From: Nitrospira sp. SB0677_bin_15 | Lineage (GTDB): Bacteria; Nitrospirota; Nitrospiria; Nitrospirales; UBA8639 | NCBI GenBank assembly: GCA_009842645.1 | Contig: VYFB01000122.1 | Span: 1 to 33,719 of the forward strand | DNA: 33,719 bases | Reading direction: 5' to 3' | Part shown: one piece after another, positions 24,063 to 33,505 of the stretch | Numbering within the stretch: the first letter of the stretch is position 1 | How the letters are laid out: every line of letters begins with the position of its first letter | The notes under the pieces: model-generated | The model's input: only the letters and a program-made list of their open reading frames with translations | Database searches by the model: none | Told to the model about the DNA's origin: nothing | Program-made: the position numbers and the translations under genes

Positions 24063-24498
24063 GGCCGATGACCTTGGCTTGTCCGCCCGCCTGTTCAATT
24101 TTCCGAAGAGCCGACTGACTGAATTTATGCGCTTCAATAGTCATGGGCTTGTCCAGCTCTCCCACACCAAGAATCTTGATGGGCATTGACTGCTTCTTAA
24201 CAATTCGCTTCTCATACAGGACTTGCAGGGTCACGTTTTGGTCGAGGACAGCAAGGGTTTTGAGATTGACCACGGCGAATTTCGTACGAAACGGATTGTG
24301 AAATCCTCGTTTGGGCAACCTCCGTGCGAGCGGCATTTGACCACCTTCAAATCCCGCAACGTTCGCCCGCCCGGAACGGGCAAGCATACCCTTATGCCCC
24401 TTGCCGGCCGTCTTGCCCAACCCCGAGCCCGGACCTCGCCCCAAACGTTTTTTCGATTTCCTGGAGCCTGGCGCCGGCTGCAATTGATGGAGTTTCAT
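24055..24498 (-). CDS. rplO: 50S ribosomal protein L15
   Basis: Late-assembly large-subunit protein. 147 residues with [20 protein letters not shown] and the glycine-rich [18 protein letters not shown]. The C-terminal domain has [20 protein letters not shown]. It overlaps rpmD by four bases (ATGA) and secY by eight. Confidence 0.98.
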   Translation of the reverse strand: MKLHQLQPAPGSRKSKKRLGRGPGSGLGKTAGKGHKGMLARSGRANVAGFEGGQMPLARRLPKRGFHNPFRTKFAVVNLKTLAVLDQNVTLQVLYEKRIVKKQSMPIKILGVGELDKPMTIEAHKFSQSALRKIEQAGGQAKVIGRA

Positions 24499-24686
24499 TG
24501 CTCGTTGACCTCAACGAGATGCTTGACCTTTCGAATCAACCCCAATACCTGGGGCGTCTTGGGGCGCTGCACCGTTTGATGGAGCTTTCGCAAACCGAGC
24601 CCTTGTAAATACAGGCGCTGTTTATAGGGTCGCCCGATGGGACTATGCTTCAACGTAATGGATAGTTGATCAGCAGATTGAGACAC
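24495..24686 (-). CDS. rpmD: 50S ribosomal protein L30
   Basis: Small large-subunit protein, 63 residues. Core LSITLKHSPIGRPYKQR is diagnostic. I place the start at GTG 24686 because GAGGAG lies seven bases upstream; a GTG at 24701 would add five residues but would place that ribosome binding site inside the coding region. Its stop overlaps the rplO ATG. Confidence 0.95.
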   Translation of the reverse strand: MSQSADQLSITLKHSPIGRPYKQRLYLQGLGLRKLHQTVQRPKTPQVLGLIRKVKHLVEVNEQ

Positions 24687-24707
24687 GGCACGACTCCTCA
24701 CACCACG

Positions 24708-25205
24708 TTAGAGCGACGACTCATTCGAGACTTGACGGAGTTGCTTGACGTCTTCCGGTCCCTTGAGTTGGGACAAGCCGGCCAATGTGGCCTGTACCAC
24801 GTTATAGGGGTTGCCGCGACCCAAGGTTTTCGCAATGATATTGTGGGCTCCAAGGACTTCCAAAATGGCACGAACCGCCCCGCCCGCGATGATTCCCGTC
24901 CCCGCTTTCGCCGGTTTCATGTACACGTGTTCTCCACAGAAACGCCCATGCACGTCATGGGGAATGCTGCCGTTCCTCAAAGGCACCTGAAGCAGTTGTT
25001 TTTTTGCCCGACCAACGGCTTTGGCAATCGCCGGCGGCACCTCAGTCGCCTTGCCCTTGCCAATGCCAACCCATCCCTGTCCATCCCCGACCACGACCAG
25101 CGCGCTGAAGGAAAACCGCTTTCCTCCTTTGACAACTTTCGCCACTCGGTTAATCGAGATCAACTTGTCCTTGAGGTTCAATTCTTCAGGGTTGACTTGT
25201 TGCAC
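24708..25205 (-). CDS. rpsE: 30S ribosomal protein S5
   Basis: 30S protein lining the mRNA entry channel, important for fidelity. 165 residues. [20 protein letters not shown] and [12 protein letters not shown], together with [19 protein letters not shown], are typical. GTG start at 25205 with GAGG about ten bases upstream; the nearer ATG is out of frame. Confidence 0.98.
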   Translation of the reverse strand: MQQVNPEELNLKDKLISINRVAKVVKGGKRFSFSALVVVGDGQGWVGIGKGKATEVPPAIAKAVGRAKKQLLQVPLRNGSIPHDVHGRFCGEHVYMKPAKAGTGIIAGGAVRAILEVLGAHNIIAKTLGRGNPYNVVQATLAGLSQLKGPEDVKQLRQVSNESSL

Positions 25206-25223
25206 CGAATGCCATCCTCTTCG

Positions 25224-25589
25224 TTAAAAGGCCAGACCTTCTTCACGGGACGCGTCGGCCAATGCTTTGACCCGTCCATGGTACAGTCGCCCATTCCGGT
25301 CGAACACGACCTCGGTCACGTTCGCAGCCTTGGCCCGTTCGGCCAACAGCTTCCCGACGGCTTGCGCGGCCTCCTTAGACGAACCGGACTTCACGGTTTC
25401 ACGCAGACCCACGTCCATGGACGACGCGGCAGCCAAGGTGAGACCCACGACATCATCGACGACTTGGGCGTAAATGTGCGCATTGCTCCGAAACACGGTC
25501 AGTCTTGGCCGTTGAGACGTACCTTGAACTTTTTTCCTGACCCGTACTTTGCGCCGTTCCAACCGGCGACGTTGCGTCTTGAGATTCAT
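25224..25589 (-). CDS. rplR: 50S ribosomal protein L18
   Basis: Binds 5S rRNA. 121 residues with a basic N-terminal tail, [20 protein letters not shown] and the C-terminal [20 protein letters not shown]. It lies between rplF (three bases) and rpsE. Confidence 0.98.
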   Translation of the reverse strand: MNLKTQRRRLERRKVRVRKKVQGTSQRPRLTVFRSNAHIYAQVVDDVVGLTLAAASSMDVGLRETVKSGSSKEAAQAVGKLLAERAKAANVTEVVFDRNGRLYHGRVKALADASREEGLAF

Positions 25590-25592
25590 ACG

Positions 25593-26132
25593 TTATTTCT
25601 TCCCGGCTTTTCCGGCTTTCTTAATCAGAACTTCGCCCGCATACCTAATGCCTTTTTGCTTATAGACGTCGGGAGGTCGCACGCGTCGAATGTTGGCGGC
25701 AGTCTGGGTCACGAGCCGCTTATCAATACCCTTCACGGAGATCATGGTTTGTTTCTCAACCGACGCCTGCACGCCTTCCGGAACCGACAAGGTCACGGGA
25801 TGCGCAAAACCGACGTTTAACGTCAGCGATTGGCCCTGCACTTGCGCCCGGTACCCCACCCCCGTCAATTCCAGATTACGTTCGAAACCCTTGGTCACGC
25901 CCTCGACCAAATTCGCCAATTCAACGCGGGTCAGCCCATGGAGGGCTTTGATACGAGGCGCATTCCCCCGTCGCCCTACTTGGATCGCTCCCTCGTTGAT
26001 GGTCACGTCAATCCCGTCGGCGAGTTCCCACCCCAATTGCCCCAAAGGTCCCTTCACGGAGACGGAACCTCCTTCCACCTTCACTTCGACGGCGGAGGCC
26101 AGCTTGATTGGTTTAATCCCGATTCTAGACAT
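25593..26132 (-). CDS. rplF: 50S ribosomal protein L6
   Basis: Large-subunit protein near the factor-binding site. 179 residues, two repeated domains, start MSRIGIKPI, and the signature RPPDVYKQKGIRYAGEVL near the C-terminus. The 45-base gap to rpsH is larger than most in this cluster and contains no gene. Confidence 0.98.
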   Translation of the reverse strand: MSRIGIKPIKLASAVEVKVEGGSVSVKGPLGQLGWELADGIDVTINEGAIQVGRRGNAPRIKALHGLTRVELANLVEGVTKGFERNLELTGVGYRAQVQGQSLTLNVGFAHPVTLSVPEGVQASVEKQTMISVKGIDKRLVTQTAANIRRVRPPDVYKQKGIRYAGEVLIKKAGKAGKK

Positions 26133-26177
26133 CGTTGACCTGACCGCTTCGTTGCAATGAACCTGTTTGTCCCGGCT

Positions 26178-26582
26178 CTACCACACGTGACACAACACCT
26201 CTCCCCCGATACTCTGTTGCCTGGCCTGCCGGTCGGTCATGACCCCTTTCGAGGTCGAAAGCACCGCTACCCCCAACCCGCCCCGCACTCGCGGAATGGA
26301 AACAACACCTACGTACACACGTTTGCCCGGCTTGCTGACCCGCTTGATTCGCTCAATCACGGGCTTCTTTTCCCGTCCGGGGACATACCGCAACTCTACC
26401 TGAAGGGCCGGATGCCCATTGAGTGTAGTGGGCGAGAAGTCCCGAATAAAGCCCTCGGCCTTAAAGACGGCAAGCACGTTAGCCTTCAACTTGGAGGCAG
26501 GAACGTTGACCGTCGCATGCCCCCGCCGAATGGCATTCATGATACGAATAAAAAGATCGGCAATTGGATCCGTCATACTCAT
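26178..26582 (-). CDS. rpsH: 30S ribosomal protein S8
   Basis: Central-domain 16S rRNA binder and, in enterics, the repressor of the spc operon. 134 residues. MTDPIADLFIRIMNAIRRGH and the C-terminal STSKGVMTDRQARQQSIGGE are characteristic. ATG at 26582, with another ATG two codons later. Confidence 0.98.
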   Translation of the reverse strand: MSMTDPIADLFIRIMNAIRRGHATVNVPASKLKANVLAVFKAEGFIRDFSPTTLNGHPALQVELRYVPGREKKPVIERIKRVSKPGKRVYVGVVSIPRVRGGLGVAVLSTSKGVMTDRQARQQSIGGEVLCHVW

Positions 26583-26619
26583 AACGTCATACCCCTATCA
26601 TCCGCAGCCTGGCGCCGGG

Positions 26620-26805
26620 CTACCAACTCGACTTCGTGACCCCTGGAATGTTTCCGCGCAGGCTATGCAGCCGAAAACAAATCCGGCACATGTGGAAGCG
26701 GCGCAAAAAAGCCCTCACGCGACCACAGAGAGGGCAGCGATTATAGCGACGGACGGGAAATTTCGGCTCAGCAGCCGCCTTGTTCCGTAATGCTTTTCTT
26801 GCCAC
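26620..26805 (-). CDS. rpsN: 30S ribosomal protein S14, zinc-binding type
   Basis: Short zinc-type S14 (61 residues) with Cys24, Cys27, Cys40 and Cys43, and the C-terminus [14 protein letters not shown] start at 26805 with GGAGG upstream. The long zinc-free paralogue found in many proteobacteria is not here. Confidence 0.97.
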   Translation of the reverse strand: MARKALRNKAAAEPKFPVRRYNRCPLCGRVRAFLRRFHMCRICFRLHSLRGNIPGVTKSSW

Positions 26806-26832
26806 GCAAGCCTCCGTCTCAATTACCTGGGT

Positions 26833-27426
26833 TCACCGAAACGGCATACCCAGGTGAGTCAGCAGGGATTTAGCCTCGTCATTTCGTTGAGCACTCGTCA
26901 CAATGGTAATATCCATCCCGTGGATGGCTGCCACGTTGTCATATTTGATTTCAGGAAAGGTCAACTGCTCCTTCAACCCGAACGTATAGTTGCCACGGCC
27001 ATCAAACGCCTTGGGGGACACTCCCCGAAAATCCCGAATCCGAGGCAGGCCGATGTTCAGCAAACGATCCAGAAATTCATACATCCGGCTTCCGCGAAGC
27101 GTGACCTTAGCTCCAATCGGCATCCCCTGTCGCACCTTAAACCCGGCGATGGCTTTTTTCGCCTTGGTCACGACGGGCTTCTGCCCCGTGATCAAGGCCA
27201 ATTCGGCCACGGCACTATCCAACAGCTTGACGTCTTGAATGGCTTCTCCCATACCGACGTTCAGTACCACCCGTTCCACGCGAGGCACTTGCATCGGATT
27301 GGCATACGAGAATTCCTTCATCATCCGGGGGACCACTTCATTCCGGTAGAGATCCCTTAACCGCGGAGGCGATCCTGCCTGCACAGCTTTGGGCTTGGCT
27401 GCCGGTTTGGTTTCTTTTTTCGCCAT
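26833..27426 (-). CDS. rplE: 50S ribosomal protein L5
   Basis: Binds 5S rRNA and contacts P-site tRNA. 197 residues from ATG at 27426, whose A is the last base of the rplX stop (TGATG). An N-terminal extension of about 20 lysine- and alanine-rich residues precedes the standard core. [37 protein letters not shown] and [20 protein letters not shown] are typical. Confidence 0.97.
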   Translation of the reverse strand: MAKKETKPAAKPKAVQAGSPPRLRDLYRNEVVPRMMKEFSYANPMQVPRVERVVLNVGMGEAIQDVKLLDSAVAELALITGQKPVVTKAKKAIAGFKVRQGMPIGAKVTLRGSRMYEFLDRLLNIGLPRIRDFRGVSPKAFDGRGNYTFGLKEQLTFPEIKYDNVAAIHGMDITIVTSAQRNDEAKSLLTHLGMPFR

Positions 27427-27788
27427 CACACCTTATCCAGAACGTCTTCAGGACTTTTCTGCAAGACTCGAACCCGACGGCCATCATCCAATCGCTTGAT
27501 GGCGACCCGCGAAGGTTTCCCCAAGGCTTGGGAATACACCATGACGTTTGAAATCGCCAAAGGTGCCTCGCGCTCCAAAATGCCGCCTTGCTTCATTTTT
27601 TGGGAAGGCTTCGTGTGCCGTTTGACCACGTTGATTTTTTCCACTGTCACCCTGTTTGTCCGTGGATTCACGTGCAAGACCTTCCCCATTTTCCCTTTCT
27701 CCCGTCCGGCAATCACGATCACCGTATCGCCCTTGCGAATACGCGATTTCGTTACCGAAGGACTTCCAGTCGCAACTCGGCTGCCCAT
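27426..27788 (-). CDS. rplX: 50S ribosomal protein L24
   Basis: Assembly-initiating 23S rRNA binder at the tunnel exit. 120 residues with KOW motif [20 protein letters not shown]. About a dozen residues before the core ([12 protein letters not shown]) exceed the usual start. GGAGG lies rather far (11 bases) from the ATG at 27788. Confidence 0.96.
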   Translation of the reverse strand: MGSRVATGSPSVTKSRIRKGDTVIVIAGREKGKMGKVLHVNPRTNRVTVEKINVVKRHTKPSQKMKQGGILEREAPLAISNVMVYSQALGKPSRVAIKRLDDGRRVRVLQKSPEDVLDKV

Positions 27789-27793
27789 GTGTT

Positions 27794-28162
27794 CTACAAC
27801 ACCTCCGGGGCAAGAGAAATGATTTTCATGAACTTCTTTTTCCTTAATTCACGGGCAACGGGCCCGAAGATTCTCGTGCCCACGGGGTCCCCTTGATTAT
27901 TGACCAGCACACATGCATTGCGATCGAAGCGAATGTAGGAGCCATCCTCACGGCGCCGGCTTTTTTTCGTTCTTACAATCACGGCTTTGACCACGTCGCC
28001 TTTCTTGACGGACGCTTTGGGTATGGCCTCTCGAACCGACACGACCACAATGTCACCGATGCCTCCATACCGCCGTCGGGTCCCCCCCAACACGTGAAAG
28101 CACCGCACGCTCTTCGCGCCGGAATTATCTGCGACGTCAAGGTAGCTGTAATTTTGAATCAT
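27794..28162 (-). CDS. rplN: 50S ribosomal protein L14
   Basis: Subunit-interface protein, 122 residues. [37 protein letters not shown] and [20 protein letters not shown] identify it without doubt. Confidence 0.98.
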   Translation of the reverse strand: MIQNYSYLDVADNSGAKSVRCFHVLGGTRRRYGGIGDIVVVSVREAIPKASVKKGDVVKAVIVRTKKSRRREDGSYIRFDRNACVLVNNQGDPVGTRIFGPVARELRKKKFMKIISLAPEVL

Positions 28163-28192
28163 CGGAACACCACGCCACTTCCGGGTTACCGT

Positions 28193-28462
28193 TTACGGCG
28201 ACGGGTTCTGCTCGCCCCGCTCAATAATGGCCGCTACTCGCCAATGTTTATCTTTGCTGAGTGGACGCGTCTCCACGATTTTCACGCGGTCGCCGGTCCG
28301 GGATTCATTCTTTTCGTCATGGGCTTTCAGTTTGGTGAGACGCCGGACCACTTTTCCGTATAACGCGTGCGACACCAATCTCGTGACCGCCACGACGACC
28401 GTTTTGTCCATTTTATCGCTGATCACGCGTCCATACGATGTCCGCTGTCGCCTTACAGTCAT
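28193..28462 (-). CDS. rpsQ: 30S ribosomal protein S17
   Basis: Early-binding OB-fold 30S protein. 89 residues with [20 protein letters not shown] and the signature [20 protein letters not shown]. Confidence 0.98.
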   Translation of the reverse strand: MTVRRQRTSYGRVISDKMDKTVVVAVTRLVSHALYGKVVRRLTKLKAHDEKNESRTGDRVKIVETRPLSKDKHWRVAAIIERGEQNPSP

Positions 28463-28468
28463 GTTTCG

Positions 28469-28681
28469 TCAACCCTTGCTTTTTGATTGCTCCAACGACC
28501 GCTTTTCACGAAGGACGGTCTTGGCCCTGGCCACGTCCTTTCGCACCTGACGAATTTTCATCGGATTTTCAATTCGTCCAAGGGCATGTTGGCAACGAAG
28601 GTGAAACAATTCCTGCTTCAACTCATGCACCTTTCCCACCAATTCTTCCGCTTCCATGCCTTGCAATTCCTTGACGTCCAT
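28469..28681 (-). CDS. rpmC: 50S ribosomal protein L29
   Basis: Helical hairpin protein at the tunnel exit. 70 residues from ATG at 28681, chosen over the preceding TTG because GAGG is seven bases upstream. KQELFHLRCQHALGRIENPM and IRQVRKDVARAKTVLREK match the family. Confidence 0.97.
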   Translation of the reverse strand: MDVKELQGMEAEELVGKVHELKQELFHLRCQHALGRIENPMKIRQVRKDVARAKTVLREKRSLEQSKSKG

Positions 28682-28690
28682 CAATGCGCC

Positions 28691-29110
28691 TCAGACGGGA
28701 TATTCGCCCCGGGCGACAAATTTTGTCGCCAACGGCAGCTTGTGACCGGCTAAACGAAACGCCTCTTCCGCGACGCTTCTCGACACGTCATCCATTTCGT
28801 AGAGAATGCGACCAGGCTTCACCACGGCTACCCAGAACTCGGGACTCCCTTTGCCCTTCCCCATCCGAACTTCCGCAGGCTTTTTGGTAATGGGCTTATC
28901 AGGGAAGATGCGAGTCCAGATTCTCCCGCCGCGCTTGACGTGGCGCGTCATCGCGATTCTCGCCGCCTCGATTTGCCTGGCAGTAATCCGGCCAGGTTCC
29001 AGCACCTTGAGCCCAAACTGCCCGAAAGACACGTCACCGCCACGGTAGGCCTTCCCTCGCATATTGCCTTTCTGCACTTTTCGAAATTTGACTTTTTTCG
29101 GAGCTAACAT
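28691..29110 (-). CDS. rplP: 50S ribosomal protein L16
   Basis: Large-subunit protein next to the A site. 139 residues; the N-terminus reads [19 protein letters not shown]. Further in come [20 protein letters not shown] and [20 protein letters not shown], both typical. Confidence 0.98.
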   Translation of the reverse strand: MLAPKKVKFRKVQKGNMRGKAYRGGDVSFGQFGLKVLEPGRITARQIEAARIAMTRHVKRGGRIWTRIFPDKPITKKPAEVRMGKGKGSPEFWVAVVKPGRILYEMDDVSRSVAEEAFRLAGHKLPLATKFVARGEYPV

Positions 29111-29179
29111 ATTTTGAGCCCATCAAGACGATGCATATTCGTACCAGTCGTTCTTATCCGCGCAGCACGCGTCGCAGCT

Positions 29180-29845
29180 CTACAGCAAATTCAGCGACGC
29201 TTCGTCTTTCGCCGCGTTCGGCAACTCCGCGTTCCCTTTGTAAATCCACGCCTTCACCCCGATAATCCCCATGGTTGTATGGGCTTCTGCAAACCCATAA
29301 TCCACGTCCGCCCTGAGCGTATGAAGTGGAACCCGGCCTTCCCGATACCATTCCGTCCGGGCAATTTCATTACCGCCCAAACGTCCGGCACATGACACCC
29401 GAACGCCTTGAGCACCCAAGCGAAGCGCCGAGGCCACGCTTCTTTTCATGGCGCGACGAAATGACACGCGTTTCTCCAATTGCAAGGCGATGTTCTCAGA
29501 AACCAACTGCGCATCCAACTCCGGTTTCTTGATTTCCTTCACCGTCACGTAGACTTCCCGGCCATACCGTTGCTCCAGCATCGCTTTCAACTTATCGACT
29601 TCCGCACCCTTTCTCCCAATGATAATACCGGGACGGGCCGTGTAAATGATCACCTTCACCTGATTCCCGGAACGTTCGATCTCTACCCGTGAAATGCCGG
29701 CGTGAAACAAGCGGGATTTGACGGTATTGCGAATCTCGACGTCCTCATGCAGCAGCTTCACAAAATCTTTTTTGGCATACCACCGGGAATTCCACGTCCT
29801 GGTGTACCCCAGCCGAAAACCAAATGGATGCGTTTTTTGTCCCAT
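29180..29845 (-). CDS. rpsC: 30S ribosomal protein S3
   Basis: Head protein with mRNA helicase role at the entry channel. 221 residues. [20 protein letters not shown], the KH motif [17 protein letters not shown], and the C-terminal domain [20 protein letters not shown] are all present. A 69-base gap to rplP holds no gene. Confidence 0.98.
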   Translation of the reverse strand: MGQKTHPFGFRLGYTRTWNSRWYAKKDFVKLLHEDVEIRNTVKSRLFHAGISRVEIERSGNQVKVIIYTARPGIIIGRKGAEVDKLKAMLEQRYGREVYVTVKEIKKPELDAQLVSENIALQLEKRVSFRRAMKRSVASALRLGAQGVRVSCAGRLGGNEIARTEWYREGRVPLHTLRADVDYGFAEAHTTMGIIGVKAWIYKGNAELPNAAKDEASLNLL

Positions 29846-29896
29846 GCTCCGGTTTTACCTCACTGTGCCAACGGAAATGGCCGGCAATGATTTTCC

Positions 29897-30244
29897 TTAG
29901 ACACCCTCTTTCGTCGGAGAAACGGCAATCGTCACGTGACTGGTCCGCTTATGAATGGGATTTGCCCTGCCCATGGACCGGGCTCGAAACCGCTTTAACA
30001 CGGGACCGCCATCAACGTATGCTCTAGAGATTTTCAACGATTCAGCGTCTCCCAACTCCCGTTGTCCGGCATTCGCAACCGCGGAATGCAACACCTTTTC
30101 CACTACCGGAGCAGCGGCCCTGGGCAAATACCTGAGTACCGTCAATGCCTCGGACACGTCACGACCGCGGATCAGGTCGACGACCATCCGCACTTTTCGC
30201 GGCGTCATTCTCACGTAGCGTAAGACTGCCTTTGCTTCGGCCAT
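29897..30244 (-). CDS. rplV: 50S ribosomal protein L22
   Basis: Tunnel-lining protein. 115 residues with [19 protein letters not shown] and the hairpin [20 protein letters not shown] near the C-terminus. It sits between rpsS and rpsC. Confidence 0.98.
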   Translation of the reverse strand: MAEAKAVLRYVRMTPRKVRMVVDLIRGRDVSEALTVLRYLPRAAAPVVEKVLHSAVANAGQRELGDAESLKISRAYVDGGPVLKRFRARSMGRANPIHKRTSHVTIAVSPTKEGV

Positions 30245-30275
30245 GAGATCTCTTCCCTACTGCCTCGTACCCGTG

Positions 30276-30563
30276 CTACTTCAATGGAACGGCTTTTTCC
30301 GATTTGGCGGCTCCGTGCCCCTTAAAGAAACGGGTCGGAGAAAATTCTCCGAGTTTGTGCCCAACCATATTTTCCGTCACGTAGACCGGAATAAATTTCT
30401 TCCCGTTGTGGACTGAGAACGTATGACCGATCATTTCAGGAATAATCGTGGAACGACGCGACCAGGTCTTGATAATTCTCAGATCGCGAGACTCATTCAT
30501 TTTTTCCACCTTTTCCAAAAGGTGGGCATCGACAAACGGTCCCTTATGAATCGAACGCGGCAT
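30276..30563 (-). CDS. rpsS: 30S ribosomal protein S19
   Basis: Head protein that pairs with S13. 95 residues. [20 protein letters not shown] and the signature [20 protein letters not shown] are conserved. Confidence 0.98.
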   Translation of the reverse strand: MPRSIHKGPFVDAHLLEKVEKMNESRDLRIIKTWSRRSTIIPEMIGHTFSVHNGKKFIPVYVTENMVGHKLGEFSPTRFFKGHGAAKSEKAVPLK

Positions 30564-30578
30564 CGACGTTAGCCCTCC

Positions 30579-31406
30579 CTATTTCGTCCGCCTGGAGATA
30601 ATGAATTTCGACGACTGCTTCTTCTTCCGGGTCTTGAAGCCTTTCGTCGGAACCCCCCAAGGAGAAACGGGATGAGGGTTGCCCTGTCCGGACTTCCCTT
30701 CGCCGCCACCATGCGGATGATCCACCGGATTCATCACGACACCCCGGACGTGAGGCCGCTTTCCCATCCACCTCGAACGACCGGCCTTGCCCACCGAAAC
30801 GTTCTCGTGATCGAGGTTCCCGATTTGTCCCACGGTCGCCATACACGTGCCCAGGATCCGACGCATCTCACCCGAAACCAGACGGACCTGAACGTATTGA
30901 CCTTCCCTGCCCATCACCTGACACGACGCGCCGGCACTCCGCGCCACCTGGGCACCCTTCCCCGGCTTGAGTTCAATGTTATGAATGGTCGTGCCAAGCG
31001 GCATCAACGACAAAGGAAGCGCATTGCCCGGACGAATGTCCGAGCCGGGACCAGCCTGAATCGGGTCTCCAACCGACAAGCCGACGGGAGCCAGGATATA
31101 TCGCTTATCCCCGTCTGCATACGTGATCAATGCGATACGAGCCGAACGATTAGGATCGTACTCCACCCTGACGACTTTACCAGGCACCCCGATTTTATTT
31201 CGCTTGAAATCGATGACGCGGTACAAACGCTTATGCCCGCCGCCACGAAATCTCGTCGTAATTCGCCCGAAATTGTTTCGTCCGCCGGAGCGAGACAGAG
31301 ACGCAGTCAGGCTTTTTTCAGGCTGCTCTTTCGACAACGTCTTGTCCTTGATAACCGTCATGCCGCGCCGGCCCGGCGACGTCGGACGATAGGGTTTAGT
31401 CGGCAT
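30579..31406 (-). CDS. rplB: 50S ribosomal protein L2
   Basis: Large-subunit protein needed for subunit joining and peptidyl transferase. 275 residues from ATG at 31406, which has GGGAGG eight bases upstream; the open frame reaches 31478 but the extra codons lie in repeat-derived sequence. [19 protein letters not shown] and the signature [20 protein letters not shown] are present. Confidence 0.97.
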   Translation of the reverse strand: MPTKPYRPTSPGRRGMTVIKDKTLSKEQPEKSLTASLSRSGGRNNFGRITTRFRGGGHKRLYRVIDFKRNKIGVPGKVVRVEYDPNRSARIALITYADGDKRYILAPVGLSVGDPIQAGPGSDIRPGNALPLSLMPLGTTIHNIELKPGKGAQVARSAGASCQVMGREGQYVQVRLVSGEMRRILGTCMATVGQIGNLDHENVSVGKAGRSRWMGKRPHVRGVVMNPVDHPHGGGEGKSGQGNPHPVSPWGVPTKGFKTRKKKQSSKFIISRRTK

Positions 31407-31468
31407 AACGTGCGCCTCCCTTTTTCTTAATCTCAATCCACGTAACAGAACCCACCTCTTTGCAGGCA

Positions 31469-31588
31469 ACACGTTCAAAAATGTCGTCCAGCAAGGCCGC
31501 AGGTCCGTTGGCGCGCGCAGCGTACGTGAAAGTACGTGAGCACGACAAGGGACCGAGAACGCCGCTGGCGGCGTTTTTCAACGTGCTG
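31469..31588. repeat. Inverted-repeat element between rplW and rplB
   Basis: Termini ACACGTTCAAAAA (31469-31481) and TTTTTCAACGTGC (31574-31586) are inverted and match at 11 of 13 positions. Inside is a perfect 8-bp hairpin AACGCCGC/GCGGCGTT (31558-31575) that, read on the plus strand, is followed by T residues, and TACGTGAAAGTACGTGA (31522-31538), a direct repeat. The right end stops at the rplW stop codon (31589-31591). I recall similar peptides (SSKAAGP...AAYVKVREH) as spurious translations in Nitrospira genomes, which suggests a dispersed element; this is unverified. Confidence 0.6.
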
Positions 31589-31888
31589 CTAGGCGCTTTC
31601 ATACAACTCCACCTTTTCGCCTTCATGCAAAGTGATGATGGCTTTTTTCCAGTCAGCCCGTTTCCCAAGATAGCGTCCCTGTCGTTTCTTTTTGCCCATG
31701 ACGTTCATGATATTGACGGACTTCACTTTGACTTTGAGCACGGACTCCACCGCCTGACGAACCTCGATTCGATTCACGTCGTTCTGCACGACAAAGGCGA
31801 TACGGTTGGCGGCCTCCTGAAGCCCCGTGATTTTTTCAGTCAATAACGGCTTCACCAACACGTCATAGGGATCGCGCTTCATGCCCAT
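31589..31888 (-). CDS. rplW: 50S ribosomal protein L23
   Basis: Docking site for trigger factor and SRP at the tunnel exit. 99 residues with DPYDVLVKPLLTEKITGLQE, ANRIAFVVQNDVNRIEVRQA and VESVLKVKVKSVNIMNVMGK. ATG at 31888 has GAGGA upstream and overlaps the rplD end by 10 bases. A gap of 182 bases to rplB is unusual for the S10 operon and holds the inverted-repeat element. Confidence 0.97.
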   Translation of the reverse strand: MGMKRDPYDVLVKPLLTEKITGLQEAANRIAFVVQNDVNRIEVRQAVESVLKVKVKSVNIMNVMGKKKRQGRYLGKRADWKKAIITLHEGEKVELYESA

Positions 31889-32502
31889 AATTCCTCTACG
31901 CCGGGCAATTCATCCTTCAACACCACGAGCGTTTGATAGCGAAGTACGTCATACACCGTCAACTCTTCGGGCGACACGGCCTTCACTTGAGCCAAATTCC
32001 TTGCTGCGCGAAACACGGCATCGCTGTCTTTCCCCACGACGAACAGGACGGGGGCCGTCGCACCTAATTGTTTCACCGTTTCGGCCATCAACCTGGTCTT
32101 GGGTTCCGGAAGCGACAACTCGGAAAGAACCAGAAGCTCCCCGGCCGCCATCTTTGCAGACAGAGCACTTTGCATGGCCTTTCGATACATTTTCTTCGAC
32201 ATGGCAGAACGATACTTTCGAGGCTGCGGACCGAATACCGTCCCACCATGACGCCACACAGGTGAACGATTCGAACCCGCTCGAGCCCGACCCGTATGTT
32301 TTTGCCTCCACGGCTTTTTGCCTGTTCCACTGACCTCACTGCGACCTTTCGAGCTTGCGGTGCCTTGCCGAAGCGACGCAAGCTGCATGACCACTGCGGA
32401 ATGAACCAGTGACCTATGAGGTTGAGAGCCGAATACGGCCTCGCTCACCTCAACGGAACCGACGGCCTTTCTCGTTTGATCTACGATTTCTATCGAGGCC
32501 AT
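31879..32502 (-). CDS. rplD: 50S ribosomal protein L4
   Basis: Tunnel-constriction protein; in enterics also the S10-operon repressor. 207 residues. The extended loop KPWRQKHTGRARAGSNRSPV, followed by WRHGGTVFGPQPRKYRSAM, is diagnostic. Nine bases separate it from rplC. Confidence 0.98.
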   Translation of the reverse strand: MASIEIVDQTRKAVGSVEVSEAVFGSQPHRSLVHSAVVMQLASLRQGTASSKGRSEVSGTGKKPWRQKHTGRARAGSNRSPVWRHGGTVFGPQPRKYRSAMSKKMYRKAMQSALSAKMAAGELLVLSELSLPEPKTRLMAETVKQLGATAPVLFVVGKDSDAVFRAARNLAQVKAVSPEELTVYDVLRYQTLVVLKDELPGVEELWA

Positions 32503-32511
32503 GCCGACGCG

Positions 32512-33135
32512 TTACCCTCCTGCCTTTCGGATAAGGACCAACCCTCCCACGGGACCCGGAACGGCTCCCCTGATGAGGACAAGATTTTCCTCCGGTCGAG
32601 TGTCGGCCACAGTCAATCCTTTCACCGTGACCCGCTTGCTACCCATTTGACCGGGCAGCGCCTTGTTTTTCAAGACACGCGAGGGATACGAACTGCACCC
32701 TATGGACCCCGGTGCACGATGAAACATGGAACCGTGACTGGCCGGACCACCTCCGAAATTGTGACGCTTCATAACGCCCTGAAATCCTTTTCCCTTTGAG
32801 GTTCCTTGGACGTGTACCATTTCCCCTTTTTCAAAAAGGTCGGCCGTCACGGCGTCCCCTACCTGACAATCCGGAACGCAACGAAACTCCCGCAAATACC
32901 TAAACAATTTCTCTTGCCCGGAAGCACGAAGATGTCCCACTTGCGCCTTGGTGAGTTTCCGGTCCTGGACCTCAAAAAATCCAAGTTGCACAGCATCGTA
33001 CCCATGACGGTCCTTCGTCTTCACGGCCGTCACGCGACAGGGCCCCACCTCAATCACCGTCACAGGATGCAGACGACGACGTTCGTCGTAGATCTGCGTC
33101 ATGCCCAGCTTTTTCCCTATTAAACCGCTAACCAT
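32512..33135 (-). CDS. rplC: 50S ribosomal protein L3
   Basis: Early 23S rRNA binder near the peptidyl transferase centre. 207 residues: [35 protein letters not shown] and [17 protein letters not shown] are typical. Confidence 0.98.
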   Translation of the reverse strand: MVSGLIGKKLGMTQIYDERRRLHPVTVIEVGPCRVTAVKTKDRHGYDAVQLGFFEVQDRKLTKAQVGHLRASGQEKLFRYLREFRCVPDCQVGDAVTADLFEKGEMVHVQGTSKGKGFQGVMKRHNFGGGPASHGSMFHRAPGSIGCSSYPSRVLKNKALPGQMGSKRVTVKGLTVADTRPEENLVLIRGAVPGPVGGLVLIRKAGG

Positions 33136-33170
33136 GCAACACCCTGCGAATCCCCATCGACGACGCCACG

Positions 33171-33488
33171 CTACAACTTGATCTCCACGTCCACACCGGC
33201 AGCCAAGCTCAATTTCATGAGCGCGTCCATGGTTTCCGGGGTGGGCTCAAGAATATCCAACAAACGTTTATGCGTACGAATTTCAAATTGCTCGCGAGAC
33301 TTCTTATCCGTATGAGTGGATCGCTGAATCGTAAACTTTTCAATCCGGGTGGGAAGCGGAATGGGACCGGCGACGCGCGCCCCCGTTTGCTTGACGGTAT
33401 CCACAATTTCACGAGCCGATTGATCGAGGGTCCGATAATCAAACCCCTTCAACCGAATACGAATACGTTGATCGACGCTTGTCACCAC
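33171..33488 (-). CDS. rpsJ: 30S ribosomal protein S10
   Basis: Head protein and NusB partner in antitermination. 105 residues. [40 protein letters not shown] and the closing [11 protein letters not shown] are conserved. GTG start at 33488 (or the next GTG at 33485), with AAGGA upstream. It starts 17 bases after the tuf stop, giving the common tuf-rpsJ junction. Confidence 0.97.
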   Translation of the reverse strand: MVTSVDQRIRIRLKGFDYRTLDQSAREIVDTVKQTGARVAGPIPLPTRIEKFTIQRSTHTDKKSREQFEIRTHKRLLDILEPTPETMDALMKLSLAAGVDVEIKL

Positions 33489-33505
33489 TGGATTCCTTCC
33501 TTAAC

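Noticed and set aside
30672-31430. Plus-strand frame of 252 codons opposite rplB
   Set aside because: Shadow of L2; no domain and no start signal.
31460-31846. Plus-strand frame of 128 codons across the rplW-rplB gap
   Set aside because: It is repeat-derived sequence followed by the antisense of rplW; such peptides are known spurious calls.
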